DNA from: Ricordea florida
Taxonomy: Eukaryota > Cnidaria > Anthozoa > Corallimorpharia > Ricordeidae
Assembly: GCA_949710005.1 (NCBI GenBank)
Contig: OX453283.1
Span: 21,328,704 to 21,392,703, forward strand
Direction: 5' to 3'
DNA: 64,000 nt
The position numbers and the translations under genes were made by a program. Within the stretch, counting starts at the first letter, position 1; each line of letters opens with the position of its first letter. Of the stretch, positions 1 to 8,076 are shown in pieces. The notes beneath the pieces are model-generated. The model did no database searches and had not been told where the DNA came from. It worked only from the letters and a program-made list of their open reading frames with translations.

Positions 1-319
1 TCGAAGTTCAGTTAAAATCAGGATACAGGAAGAAAGAACTTGTTGATCGACTCACTTTATTCGTAAAAGAATGCAAATGTTTTGAACTACAGTAAAGGCT
101 ATGCAACGATTAATTTGATTTCATAAATTACATTATTTTAGTTGAAATGAAACCGTCAACATCGGACTCATACAAGCGGACAATGCAGGAGTAATGCTGC
201 GTTACCTAAAATGAAACAGCTCTAAACCTGGTCCAAAAAAAGACATATAAGCATAAAAAAGAAAACATTAAGCCTCTCACGAATGGAAAAGCAAGCTATG
301 TTTAAAAGAAATCAGCATA
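1..319. other. Host flank left of element 1
   Basis: Non-coding host sequence. I see no convincing exon, RNA gene or repeat in it. Confidence 0.5.
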
Positions 320-324
320 ACTAC
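320..324. repeat. Left target-site duplication of element 1
   Basis: ACTAC immediately precedes the left TIR. The same five bases follow the right TIR at 15149-15153. The sixth base on either side does not match, so the duplication is 5 bp. Confidence 0.75.
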
Positions 325-682
325 AGAGAGAGAGAAAACTACGGTTCTGGGACACAGGAATTTAATCAGAGATTTGTCTAGTTAATTTTCTGGTTAGGTT
401 TAAAAAATTTAATCAGAGATTTTACCAGAGATTTTACCAGAGATTTTACCAGAGATTTATACAGATAATAGTTCTGGGACACAGGAATTTATTCAGAGAT
501 TTGTCTAGTTAATTTTCTGATTAGGTTTAAAAAATTTAATCAGAGATTTTACCAGAGATTTTATCAGAGATTTTACCAGAGATTTATACAGTGATATTTC
601 TAGGACACAGGCAAAAAAAAATCGATTTTTGAAATATAAATAAATTACTATTTAAAAGAAGAAAGATAGTATACAAAATGGA
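325..682 (+). repeat. Left TIR of element 1
   Basis: It starts AGAGAGAGAG and matches the reverse complement of 14792-15148 with one substitution (near 393) and one base of difference in the A-run near 612. Inside are two tandem ~127-bp units plus a partial third, each starting TTCTRGGACACAGG (345, 472, 598), with 12-bp AGAGATTTTACC subrepeats. The TIR runs through the start codon of the first gene, so both terminal genes share the same upstream sequence. Confidence 0.93.
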
Positions 683-1109
683 TCAATTACGAAAATTAAA
701 TGTTGCACAACTTAAACATATTGCTAAAGAGATTGAAATTAAAGGAAGGTCTAGAATGTTTAAAGCTGATTTAATTAAAGAGTTGGAAAAATTTAAAGAT
801 TTGGATATTGATAAGTTAATTAAAAAAGATATTATAAAGTATAATTATACTTGTATACATGGAATTAAAAAATATTTTTGTAAAGAATGTGGTGGATCAC
901 AAATATGTATTCATGGAAAAAGAAAGTATCAATGTAAAGAGTGTGTTGGAACTCAAATATGTATTCATGGAAAAAGAAAGTCTTACTGTAAATTATGTGG
1001 TGGAAACCAATTATGCGAACACAACAAACAAAGAAATTTTTGTAAAGAATGCGGTGGATCACAAATATGTGTACATAATAAACAAAAGGCACATTGTAAA
1101 GAGTGTTGA
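678..1109 (+). CDS. SAP-like domain plus five CxH/CxxC repeats, 143 aa
   Basis: Residues 1-45 form a SAP-like helix-loop-helix with an IKGRSR turn followed by a basic KADLIKEL helix; SAP domains bind AT-rich DNA. Residues ~57-143 hold five 18-residue units of pattern CxHx6CxxC with GGSQ-type linkers, probably small zinc-binding knuckles. Similar Cys/His repeats occur in giant-virus and other large DNA-virus proteins of unknown role. The start lies exactly at the inner edge of the TIR, so its promoter is TIR sequence. The homologue in element 2 is at 28555. I infer a DNA-binding early or terminus-associated protein; the function is unproven. Confidence 0.8.
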   Translation: MDQLRKLNVAQLKHIAKEIEIKGRSRMFKADLIKELEKFKDLDIDKLIKKDIIKYNYTCIHGIKKYFCKECGGSQICIHGKRKYQCKECVGTQICIHGKRKSYCKLCGGNQLCEHNKQRNFCKECGGSQICVHNKQKAHCKEC

Positions 1110-1116
1110 AAAATTA

Positions 1117-1148
1117 TGTTATGTAACCCTTATTTAGGTTTCATAACA
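1117..1148 (+). terminator. Palindromic 3' hairpin after the SAP-repeat gene
   Basis: TGTTATGTAACC and GGTTTCATAACA pair at 11 of 12 positions around an 8-base loop, starting 8 nt after the stop codon. It is one of four related hairpins that follow rightward genes in the two elements. Probable transcript 3'-end signal. Confidence 0.6.
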
Positions 1149-1203
1149 GAAAAACTTATATAAATAGATATTTAAAAGATAAAAATATAAAATAAAAAAA
1201 AAT

Positions 1204-1758
1204 ATGGAGGGAATAACCACTAATTTACGTTTTGAATATTATATTAAAAAAGGAATGAATTTTTACGATTTTATTAAATCATTTAATAAAGATTTTTTAA
1301 TATATATTTCAAAAAATAGAGGATTTATTAAAGAACTAGAAGAAGGAATAGAAAACTATGTTAAACAGTGGGTTTATTATCAAATTAGATTTAATACTAC
1401 AAAGGATGATAATATGGATTATTATAATGGATTTAAAAAAATAGATTTGGATAAAGGGTTTTCATTGAGTAAAAAATATTTCGATGATATAATTAATAGG
1501 AAAAACAATGAATATGTTTCTTATTTTTATCTAGGTTATAATGATGAAAGAGAAATAAATGATATTAATGATGTAATTATTCATTCAATAATTATTTATT
1601 TACCTGAAAATAGATTTAAAATATCACATAAAAATAAATTTTACAAAGACTTGTATGATGAACTAATGCCTATAGCATGGCAACCAAGTAGATATTTAGA
1701 TTGGTGTATCGATATCGAGGAGTTAAAGTTTTTGAAAGAGTTATGGGGTGAAGATTGA
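1204..1758 (+). CDS. Unknown protein with W(Q/H)PxRxxDWC motif, 184 aa
   Basis: I do not recognise a named family. Residues 1-150 are rich in Lys, Asn, Tyr and Phe without a membrane segment. The C-terminal 45 residues carry a strong motif, AWQPSRYLDWC followed by IDIEE, shared with the element 2 protein at 29036 (WHPDRVKDWC then LDIEE) although the rest has diverged. I associate similar WHPxR...DWC endings with uncharacterised large-DNA-virus proteins, but that is memory rather than a search. The leader has TTTAAAAGAT. It converges with the leftward gene at 1807 over a perfect hairpin. Confidence 0.75.
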   Translation: MEGITTNLRFEYYIKKGMNFYDFIKSFNKDFLIYISKNRGFIKELEEGIENYVKQWVYYQIRFNTTKDDNMDYYNGFKKIDLDKGFSLSKKYFDDIINRKNNEYVSYFYLGYNDEREINDINDVIIHSIIIYLPENRFKISHKNKFYKDLYDELMPIAWQPSRYLDWCIDIEELKFLKELWGED

Positions 1759-1771
1759 TAGTATATAATTA

Positions 1772-1803
1772 TGTTATATAACCTAATTACTGGTTATATA
1801 ACA
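1772..1803. terminator. Perfect 12-bp hairpin at a convergent junction
   Basis: TGTTATATAACC, an 8-base loop, then GGTTATATAACA: a perfect 12-bp stem. It lies between the rightward gene ending at 1758 and the leftward gene ending at 1807, so it could end transcripts from both sides. Confidence 0.65.
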
Positions 1804-1806
1804 AAT

Positions 1807-3369
1807 TTACCTAAATAAATACAGAGCTAATCCACCCACCACAACTATGATTGCTAATTTACTAACTTCATGTTCACTTTGAGGATTAGTTTCATGTTGT
1901 GTTGATTTAATATTATTTTCTGGTTTAGTTTCATCGTTTTTAGCCGGTTGTGTTTTTGGGTTTGTATCAACTATTGAATGAGGCAACTTTACTTTTGTAT
2001 CCCCTAAATTATGGCTTATTCCAACCGACTTTGATTCAGTATTTAATGCGTTATTTACACCAAAGTTCATATCGCCCGTAGCTTTCATAAGTTTGTTATT
2101 ATATCCAACCACACTTTCTGTATTTATAATCATATTACTTGGCATCAACCAAACCCCAGGAGCAATAGCTAAATCAAGTCGTAATTTCGATTCCTGTACA
2201 GCTAATTGGTATCTTTGGATGGAACTAGAAATGTCATTTTCAATCACACTACTTTCAAATAAAGCTAAGAATTCTTGTTGAGTCTCAATCGCCCCACCAC
2301 CATTACCATAAATCGAATTTCTAGTGTTGACTTGTGCTCCCAATATGCAGTAAACAAAAGCTTCAGCAGACCGATTCAATCTACCAAGGCCAGCTTTGGT
2401 GAGTCCATGACCACTTTTTGGGATAAACCAAGCATATTTGAAATCAGCAAAATCATCATTACGGATAAATGAGATAAGATTACCCTTTTCTTTCTTACCC
2501 CCTTCATCAGCGAATTTACCACCTTCACCAGGCCACTGATCTGCATCATGATCATAATTTCTTACAACATGAACATTTTGATACCCTCCACCTTTTCCAT
2601 GGAATCCAGAACCATAATCAAGAAATATATCACCTAATCCTAAATTTCTTCCACCTTTCCATCTAAAATCAGAATTATTACTAACCCCAAATTCTGCACA
2701 CAATCTTTGATATGCTACTTTACTGTAGGGATTATTGTTTATTACAAAGGGTTGCTCATCAGGTAAGGGAAGGCTTAATTCATATAATATCCGCCTTATT
2801 GTGAAATATACATGAAACTTAATGAAGCTACTCACTACTTTAGGATAATTTAGACTCTCAAAAGGACTTATACCACAACCAGATGTAGCACACCATACTG
2901 CAAAATTAAGTTGTTGTGGCCAATAATTCATATCAGGAGCATTCAACCATTTTCTGCTTTGTTTTCCAAATTTGAAAGTAACAACTTGAGATGTAAATAC
3001 GTTTCTCATCTTTGTTGTGAATTTATTCGTATTTGAAACGTAAATATCCAGTGAGGTTATCATTTTTGTAATATCACTTGTAAAATCATCAAAACCAACT
3101 GCGGGTATTGGATAAGATCGATTGGTTATTGATAAACTTTTTGGAAATGAACTCAAATCATCATCACTAAGGCCTAAATCCACCCATAACAATTTTTTCA
3201 AATTATTTAACAAACCATCAGTCCAGGTTTTTCCAGTAGGATCATCATAAGACATTACAGTCATTCCATTATATTTCCACTTAATATACCCACCATATGA
3301 ATCATTCACAAATGTAAATTTATCAATGTTAACCTTCGGGTATTTATTTTTAAAGTCTGTGAGTAACAT
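1807..3369 (-). CDS. Tail-anchored virion-like protein, 520 aa
   Basis: Large conserved protein with no named domain that I can assign. Residues 1-430 look globular, with Gly-rich stretches (WPGEGGKFADEGGKK) and many aromatics. Residues ~430-500 are a Pro/Thr/Asn-rich linker. A single hydrophobic helix (LAIIVVVGGLALYLF) ends the chain, so the protein is probably C-terminally anchored. No N-terminal signal peptide is visible. The element 2 copy (30420) is very similar in the globular part and in the TM position but not in the linker. A surface, fibre-like or membrane-associated minor capsid role is inferred. Upstream motif TCTTTAGA at 3398-3405 (plus-strand sense). Confidence 0.85.
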   Translation of the reverse strand: MLLTDFKNKYPKVNIDKFTFVNDSYGGYIKWKYNGMTVMSYDDPTGKTWTDGLLNNLKKLLWVDLGLSDDDLSSFPKSLSITNRSYPIPAVGFDDFTSDITKMITSLDIYVSNTNKFTTKMRNVFTSQVVTFKFGKQSRKWLNAPDMNYWPQQLNFAVWCATSGCGISPFESLNYPKVVSSFIKFHVYFTIRRILYELSLPLPDEQPFVINNNPYSKVAYQRLCAEFGVSNNSDFRWKGGRNLGLGDIFLDYGSGFHGKGGGYQNVHVVRNYDHDADQWPGEGGKFADEGGKKEKGNLISFIRNDDFADFKYAWFIPKSGHGLTKAGLGRLNRSAEAFVYCILGAQVNTRNSIYGNGGGAIETQQEFLALFESSVIENDISSSIQRYQLAVQESKLRLDLAIAPGVWLMPSNMIINTESVVGYNNKLMKATGDMNFGVNNALNTESKSVGISHNLGDTKVKLPHSIVDTNPKTQPAKNDETKPENNIKSTQHETNPQSEHEVSKLAIIVVVGGLALYLFR

Positions 3370-3487
3370 TTTATTCTTTGTGTTTTTGTAAATCAGGTCT
3401 TTAGATCTAGAATAAAATGTTAATTAATACCTGCAAAACAATTACATCCCACATCAGTTCTCTCATATGAAATTTTCAGCGTGTGGG

Positions 3488-3519
3488 ATCGGGCGTAGTT
3501 CTCCCCAGCTAAGCTGGAC
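3488..3519. repeat. GC-rich palindromic microinsertion
   Basis: About 32 GC-rich bases (GATCGGGC then CTCCCC, then CAGCTAAGCTG) are present here and absent at the matching point of element 2, where the flanks join directly. It changes the last residues of the 200-aa gene. It resembles the GATCGGGC/CCCTCCCA palindromes inserted in element 2. Confidence 0.5.
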
Positions 3520-4111
3520 CGGTTAGTTCTTTTAATATATCTGCACGAACTTCTCTCCTTATTTGTGACATGTTTAAGTTTTTTTCTGTATCTCTATTGA
3601 ATTTTTGTCGTATTTCTAATTTCAGTTTTTTAAACTTTTCCAACTCTGCTAAAATTATAGAAAATTCTTGGTCGGATATAACATTATCTTTCAAAGCCTT
3701 TGAAACCAAGTCATTTATAGTGTTTAATTTTGATTTTGCAATTGAAGAGGTTCGTTCGTGTTTACTAACTTTATTTGAAAGTCTTTTTGATGCAGCCCCG
3801 AATCCAACAGATAAAGCGCCAAAAATTCCGCCAACTACACCCAAGGGTACACCAATAGCTGCACCAAAACCGGTAAGAGATGTTCCCAAACCGCTTGCAG
3901 ATAGAATAACTGAAATCATTCCTCCACCAACACTGATTTTTGCAAATATTCCTCTTGCTCTATTATATTTTTTCCTTACATCTTCATAATGTTTTATTTC
4001 TTTCTCAAGATTTTGTAATACTTCACTCGATTTTTGTAGCCTGAAATTCAACCTAGGGTCTACCCCGTCGTTATTAGGTAATCGTGGATAAATTTTATTG
4101 TACTCTTCCAT
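3509..4111 (-). CDS. Glycine-rich membrane/coiled-coil protein, 200 aa
   Basis: Residues ~20-55 are a charged helix (coiled-coil-like). Residues ~58-110 are a Gly/Ser/Ala-rich hydrophobic block (ISVILSASGLGTSLTGFGA, then GVPLGVVGGIFGALSVGFGA), probably one or two membrane-inserting helices. A second charged helical region follows to the C-terminus. There is no signal peptide. ATCTTTAAA at 4132-4140 (plus-strand sense) marks its promoter about 21 bp upstream. The homologue in element 2 is broken by an insertion. Likely a virion membrane or membrane-perturbing minor protein; this is inference from composition and position. Confidence 0.8.
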   Translation of the reverse strand: MEEYNKIYPRLPNNDGVDPRLNFRLQKSSEVLQNLEKEIKHYEDVRKKYNRARGIFAKISVGGGMISVILSASGLGTSLTGFGAAIGVPLGVVGGIFGALSVGFGAASKRLSNKVSKHERTSSIAKSKLNTINDLVSKALKDNVISDQEFSIILAELEKFKKLKLEIRQKFNRDTEKNLNMSQIRREVRADILKELTGPA

Positions 4112-4121
4112 TTTTTACTAC

Positions 4122-4523
4122 TCAACATGTTATCTTTAAATTGATACGAATACGAACGGTATTAGAAATTATCTTTGTTCCATTTTTATCTAGAATCCAT
4201 AATTTAAAGTTGTTAACTGGATTTTTGGTTTGTGTAATTCTTAAAATTGGGTACTTTTTAGATGGAATAGCAGCTAGTAGTTGTGAAGGACGTAGTTCTA
4301 CATTTCCACCACTTGGGATACGATTGTAATATGAAGACTTTGGTTCAATAATATCACTCATTAAGTATAAAGGATTTTCATTTGTTGCATTAGCACCAGA
4401 AAAATCTATAATTTGTATTTCTTTTGCATTATATAATGCTGGGTCTAGATAAATTGTTGTTTCTGTAGTTAGCATTGTGATTGATAAAAAAGTTATTATA
4501 TCATCATTACATCGACAATCCAT
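4122..4523 (-). CDS. Penton-like minor capsid protein, internally deleted, 133 aa
   Basis: It aligns to the 211-aa penton-like protein of element 2 (29735) at both ends: the N-terminal TIYLDPAL...KEIQIIDF strand region and the C-terminal half from LYLM onwards (PSQLLAAIPSKKYP). Residues ~35-128 of the longer protein, including its PGTYSLRNI segment, are missing. Without that core a single jelly roll seems unlikely to fold. The frame is otherwise open. The true start may be the internal Met at about residue 17 or the upstream ATG; the upstream one sits ~17 nt after TCTAAAAA. The gene is also relocated: here it lies next to the 328-aa gene. Confidence 0.7.
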   Translation of the reverse strand: MDCRCNDDIITFLSITMLTTETTIYLDPALYNAKEIQIIDFSGANATNENPLYLMSDIIEPKSSYYNRIPSGGNVELRPSQLLAAIPSKKYPILRITQTKNPVNNFKLWILDKNGTKIISNTVRIRINLKITC

Positions 4524-4542
4524 GTTAATTTGGTTTTTAGAT

Positions 4543-5529
4543 CTACTTACTCTTCTTTTTAAACTGTTCTACAAAATATAGAACTACAGCCATTATCAAA
4601 AGCCAAGCATTTCTACCCAAAAACCCAATAACCTCACCCGCTGTTTTGAAAAGAAAGCTTACTATAGCACCAACAATTCCAGGTAATATTTCCCCAAGTT
4701 TCTTACCAATAGTTTTCAAACCATTACCAACACCTTTACCCAATGCGGTTAGACCTTTGGAAAGATTAGAAACTATAACACCAATAACAACACCTACAGC
4801 ACTTACAACGGCAAAGACTGTAAAACCATACTTTTTGAATATAGCCTTCACACGTTCTCGTAATGACATTTTTTCTCGTATTCTCTCTTGCTCCTCATCT
4901 ATGTTTGCAATATCTTCATCTTGACCAGCAATTTTATCACCAAGTTCCTCTATTTTGTTAATGTCCTCTGGGGTTTTATCTGTTTTATTCTCAAGGATTT
5001 TTTTCTGCTCCTTATTTTTGTTTTGTGATTCTTTTATCGTAGCTTTCTCACGCTCCATATCTTCAACAATTTCTTCTCTAGAACGGCCTAAAGCTTTTAT
5101 AATTGTTTTTGGTAATTTTTTGTTTATATCTCCATTCTCATCGAATAAATCATGCCATACAACATTATTAGGATTATTACGCATGATTGCAACTTGTATT
5201 TTACCCCACAAATTGTATTTGAAATCAAACTTTGCTTTTGCATCTGGGAATTTTTCTTTAATATCCCTCCAAGCTTTTTCTTTATTTTTAATCCCTATAT
5301 CTTCCATTTCTATTTCTTCACTTGGTAATTGTATATATTCTGATTTGGTTTTAGGTCTTGCACCCTCCATCTCATAATTCCTACCACCAAATGAGGTTTC
5401 TTGTTCATAATCATAAGTGGTAGATGTATTTGGGCTTTTATAAATTGTGGTATCACCATCATTATAATCATTATCATCATCACCAACAAGTAGATGAGTA
5501 CGTTCATTTAATGGTATTTCTTCTGTCAT
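4543..5529 (-). CDS. Acidic/coiled-coil protein with C-terminal membrane domain, 328 aa
   Basis: Residues 1-80 are acidic and probably disordered. Residues ~80-150 are a conserved globular part (KFDFKYNLWGKIQVAIMRNNPN). Residues ~150-225 are a long charged coiled coil. Residues ~232-322 are hydrophobic and Gly-rich: a TM helix (FAVVSAVGVVIGVIVSNL), an amphipathic GLTALGKGVGNGLKTIGKKL segment, then two more hydrophobic helices and a basic tail. The layout suggests a virion membrane protein with a membrane-active segment. The C-terminal half is nearly identical in element 2 while the N-terminus varies. Unnamed family. Confidence 0.85.
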   Translation of the reverse strand: MTEEIPLNERTHLLVGDDDNDYNDGDTTIYKSPNTSTTYDYEQETSFGGRNYEMEGARPKTKSEYIQLPSEEIEMEDIGIKNKEKAWRDIKEKFPDAKAKFDFKYNLWGKIQVAIMRNNPNNVVWHDLFDENGDINKKLPKTIIKALGRSREEIVEDMEREKATIKESQNKNKEQKKILENKTDKTPEDINKIEELGDKIAGQDEDIANIDEEQERIREKMSLRERVKAIFKKYGFTVFAVVSAVGVVIGVIVSNLSKGLTALGKGVGNGLKTIGKKLGEILPGIVGAIVSFLFKTAGEVIGFLGRNAWLLIMAVVLYFVEQFKKKSK

Positions 5530-5561
5530 GATTTTTTACTCAACAGTAAGAAATCTTTAGA
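5530..5561 (-). promoter_or_regulatory. Conserved upstream motif (TCTAAAGAT type)
   Basis: On the coding strand TCTAAAGATTTCTTAC and a TGAGTAAAAAA block lead directly into the ATG of the 328-aa gene. The same arrangement precedes most leftward genes of both elements. Other core copies (plus-strand sense, ATCTTTARA) are at 3398, 4132, 6242, 6747, 9348, 33813, 35463, 35986 and 38541. Confidence 0.65.
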
Positions 5562-5601
5562 CCTTTTAGGGCTGCAAAGAAAACTAATCACACACAATTA
5601 C

Positions 5602-5994
5602 CTAAAAGAATTTACTAGCCATATATCCCAATGCCAACATACCACCACCAACATATACCATTTCACCCATCTTTTGGTTTTCGCTGGGTCTATAATAATC
5701 AGATAATTTTGGTTCATGCATTTGACTATATATTTCAAACGCTTCATTTGTTTTTGATATATTTTTTGTTGCATTATATTTTTCATCTTTTTTCTTAATT
5801 TTCCAATCCATTAGTTTTTGTCTTTTTTCCTGATATGCCGCATAATCTTTTTGATATTTTTCTAATGCTTTGTCGTGTCGCATTTTCTCTGTATCGGTTT
5901 TATCACCTGTTAGATATTTTGCAAGATATGAACCGCCAACAAAGGCAGTTGCATTTAATACAGCTCCTCCCAACGTCATTGCTAATGCTGCCAT
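5602..5994 (-). CDS. Two-TM virion-like protein, 130 aa
   Basis: An N-terminal Ala/Gly-rich hydrophobic helix (AMTLGGAVLNATAFVGGSYL) is followed by a long charged helix with regular KYQKDYAAYQEKR heptad-like spacing. After a YYRPSENQKMGEM segment, a C-terminal hydrophobic helix (VYVGGGMLALGYMASKFF) closes the chain. It is very close to the 135-aa protein of element 2. The start codon is only 2 nt from the stop of the upstream 73-aa gene, implying co-expression. Probable small virion membrane protein; no named domain. Confidence 0.85.
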   Translation of the reverse strand: MAALAMTLGGAVLNATAFVGGSYLAKYLTGDKTDTEKMRHDKALEKYQKDYAAYQEKRQKLMDWKIKKKDEKYNATKNISKTNEAFEIYSQMHEPKLSDYYRPSENQKMGEMVYVGGGMLALGYMASKFF

Positions 5995-5996
5995 GT

Positions 5997-6218
5997 TTAA
6001 TTATTTGGTAAAATCTTTTGATCCTCTAAATATGTTTTTAGATACATACTACCAGAAAGCACAGCTACCCATTTTGCGTAATTTGTAATACTTGAGGATG
6101 GATCGTTCAAAAATGATTCTTTCATAACCTTTTTAGCTACATATCCAACTCCAGCCCCTAATCCGATAAGAACTGCAGAATCAGTAACAGTTTTCACAAG
6201 TTTGTTTTCGTTTGACAT
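5997..6218 (-). CDS. Small two-TM protein, 73 aa
   Basis: Two hydrophobic segments (AVLIGLGAGVGYVAKKV and YAKWVAVLSGSMYL) flank a short polar loop. It is nearly identical in length and sequence to the 72-aa protein of element 2 (35221), including the ending YLEDQKILPN, which argues for purifying selection. A well-formed TCTAAAGAT promoter motif lies 24-32 bp upstream. Probably a small virion membrane protein. Confidence 0.82.
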   Translation of the reverse strand: MSNENKLVKTVTDSAVLIGLGAGVGYVAKKVMKESFLNDPSSSITNYAKWVAVLSGSMYLKTYLEDQKILPNN

Positions 6219-6250
6219 TATTTTTTACTCATCAGAAAGAAATCTTTAGA
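6219..6250 (-). promoter_or_regulatory. Promoter motif of the 73-aa gene
   Basis: TCTAAAGATTTCTTTCTGAT followed by GAGTAAAAAATA and the ATG: the closest match to the shared leader. Confidence 0.6.
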
Positions 6251-6262
6251 TGACTTTAGTAC

Positions 6263-6724
6263 TTATTCCATTCCTATTTTTGATGAAGGTTGTGGAACTG
6301 TAATTTTCAGCGGAGCTGGTCCTACGGATCTTGTAGGCTGTGGTATTTGTGTCGCTTGCGATAAATCGGGTATCCTATTTTTATATTCAGTGTAACCAGA
6401 CCTGGATTTTTCCCGGTATCTCATAAAAAGATCAAATGCCGTAAACCCTAATCCAACAACGGATAAAACAGTAGTAAAAGATAACTCCGGAAGCCATGAT
6501 TTAGATTCACCTGTTTCTTCTTCATTTTTGATCGCTGCTTGTTCTTTTTCCCGCTTCATCTCCCTAGTTAATGCTTCTTTTGCTTTTTTATTATATTCTG
6601 CCAATTTCTTACCAGCCGCTACTTTTTTTGGATCTTTTTCTCTCTTCTTTGAAGAACTAACCTCTTCTTTAGGCGGTTCTCTAGTAATTTGCTCAACTTC
6701 ACTTTGTTCAGTTTGGTCTGTCAT
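6263..6724 (-). CDS. Lysine-rich single-TM protein, 153 aa
   Basis: Residues 1-70 are highly charged, with a KKREKDPKKVAAGKKLAEYN core shared with element 2. Residues ~80-105 form one hydrophobic helix (FTTVLSVVGLGFTAFDLFM). A Pro-rich tail follows. Element 2 carries an in-frame GC-rich insertion just before the WLPELSF block. The basic N-terminus next to a TM helix could link DNA and membrane, but this is inference only. Confidence 0.8.
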   Translation of the reverse strand: MTDQTEQSEVEQITREPPKEEVSSSKKREKDPKKVAAGKKLAEYNKKAKEALTREMKREKEQAAIKNEEETGESKSWLPELSFTTVLSVVGLGFTAFDLFMRYREKSRSGYTEYKNRIPDLSQATQIPQPTRSVGPAPLKITVPQPSSKIGME

Positions 6725-6789
6725 TATTTTTACATATCATTACGAAATCTTTAGACCGGCTTTGCAGCACAGCTACTCTGAAATCATGC

Positions 6790-7368
6790 TTAGTGAACAA
6801 TATCATACCCGCTATCAGCCTGCTCAGTTGTGTTCAGCGGGGCTGGTTGAGTTTTAGCATTATCTGATTTTTTACTTGTAATTTCTTTTATTTTACCTAT
6901 TTTAACATGCTTAGCAACCTGGAATATACCGCTAGCAAGTGCTGCCAATCTTCCCGCTTTCAATGCTAATAGTCCTACAATGTTTGTCAGTTCGCGATTA
7001 ACCAAATCATCATTCTTCAAATCATTACAAAGTGAATCAATATCATCTACAGGAACCATGTAAGAAATAATTTTAGAAATTAATTGAAGAGATGAATCTA
7101 CAACCCCGCCACTAATTTTCTTTCCCATTACCGCCTGATAACGATTAAAATACTTTTCAATATCTTTTACTGATAATTTTTTTACATCACCCAGACTCAT
7201 ATCAACCCCTAAATATTCCTTTGTTGTTCCAAGAGTAGCGAGAATGGCTAGTGATTCTTGTTTTACTTCAACTTCGGTGTTGCCATCTCCCTTCGGGAGT
7301 TCATTATCTTTTACCACAGATTTTGTTTCTTCAATATAATCTTCTACGCTTGCCATCTTTGTCTTCAT
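6790..7368 (-). CDS. Conserved structural-block protein, 192 aa
   Basis: Residues ~35-150 are strongly conserved with element 2 (ILATLGTTKEYLGVDMSLGD, then KKISGGVVDSSLQL). They contain a weakly hydrophobic helical stretch near 130-155 (NIVGLLALKAGRLAALASGI). The N-terminus is acidic and the C-terminus variable and polar. No named domain. It sits directly downstream of the ATPase and capsid genes, so an assembly or minor capsid role is plausible. Confidence 0.8.
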   Translation of the reverse strand: MKTKMASVEDYIEETKSVVKDNELPKGDGNTEVEVKQESLAILATLGTTKEYLGVDMSLGDVKKLSVKDIEKYFNRYQAVMGKKISGGVVDSSLQLISKIISYMVPVDDIDSLCNDLKNDDLVNRELTNIVGLLALKAGRLAALASGIFQVAKHVKIGKIKEITSKKSDNAKTQPAPLNTTEQADSGYDIVH

Positions 7369-7415
7369 AAATGGATTATTTTTAAATCAGCTTTGCTGAT
7401 CCGAAGGAAATCACT

Positions 7416-8033
7416 TCAGGGTATCTCCAAATAGTAATTAAATGGATAGCGTAAACTCAAACATAGTTTAGAATATTTTTCTGTTTTCAGGAGATGCATA
7501 AACTTTTTAATAGTTTCATAATCTAAATCACAACCATAATCTTCGAAAAACATTTTCATACCTTTCTGCGATGGATTATGGAAAGTAACAACACAAGCCA
7601 CATTTTCCCTGAATGGTTTTGCTATTGATGTTAATTGTTGGGTGAGAACCCATAATGATAAACCATGATGCCTTCCGGAGAATGCTAAATCTATAAACTT
7701 ATTCGATCTTTTCTTCAAATCATTTGTAACAGCACAATCATCTAAAATTATTAATGTATTTGTTCCGGAGAATAAAGTTTGACAATCAGTTAACAATTCA
7801 TTAATCTCATCTACATTACTTGCATCTGGTGATAATACAAAGAATCTCTTGTCTCCATGGGCAAAATTATGATATGTTTTATTTTTAGAATAAGTTGGGC
7901 ATATTAAAACAATATATTCAAAAACTTTTCGAAATGAGCCTCTTAACTGATCAATTATATACTTTGTTTTTCCACAATTTGTTGGTCCAGTTATGATACA
8001 ATGAAATGGGATTTTATCTCTCAATTCTTCCAT
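7416..8033 (-). CDS. A32-like genome-packaging ATPase, 205 aa
   Basis: P-loop ATPase of the FtsK/HerA-related packaging family found in Polintons, adintoviruses and nucleocytoplasmic viruses, which drives DNA into the procapsid. Walker A GPTNCGKT is at residues 16-23 and Walker B LIILDD at 94-99. A conserved GRHHGLSLWVLTQQ segment (120-133) matches the usual sensor region. The length is short but normal for the Polinton type. It lies immediately downstream of the capsid gene, as is usual for these elements. All key residues are intact. Confidence 0.93.
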   Translation of the reverse strand: MEELRDKIPFHCIITGPTNCGKTKYIIDQLRGSFRKVFEYIVLICPTYSKNKTYHNFAHGDKRFFVLSPDASNVDEINELLTDCQTLFSGTNTLIILDDCAVTNDLKKRSNKFIDLAFSGRHHGLSLWVLTQQLTSIAKPFRENVACVVTFHNPSQKGMKMFFEDYGCDLDYETIKKFMHLLKTEKYSKLCLSLRYPFNYYLEIP

Positions 8034-8076
8034 ATTTTTTTGTATAATAACTAAAGGTTTTTTAAGTTAGATTCGG

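Noticed and set aside
859-1137. Second gene overlapping the SAP-repeat gene (and the opposite-strand frame 865-1092)
   Set aside because: Open only because the 54-bp coding repeats keep all frames open; it has no start context or homologue in its own right.
3570-3989. Plus-strand ORFs opposite the structural genes (also 4955-5377, 32915-33226, 43747-44226)
   Set aside because: Shadows of low-complexity or coiled-coil genes on the minus strand; they have no promoter motif and are not conserved between elements beyond the minus-strand coding.
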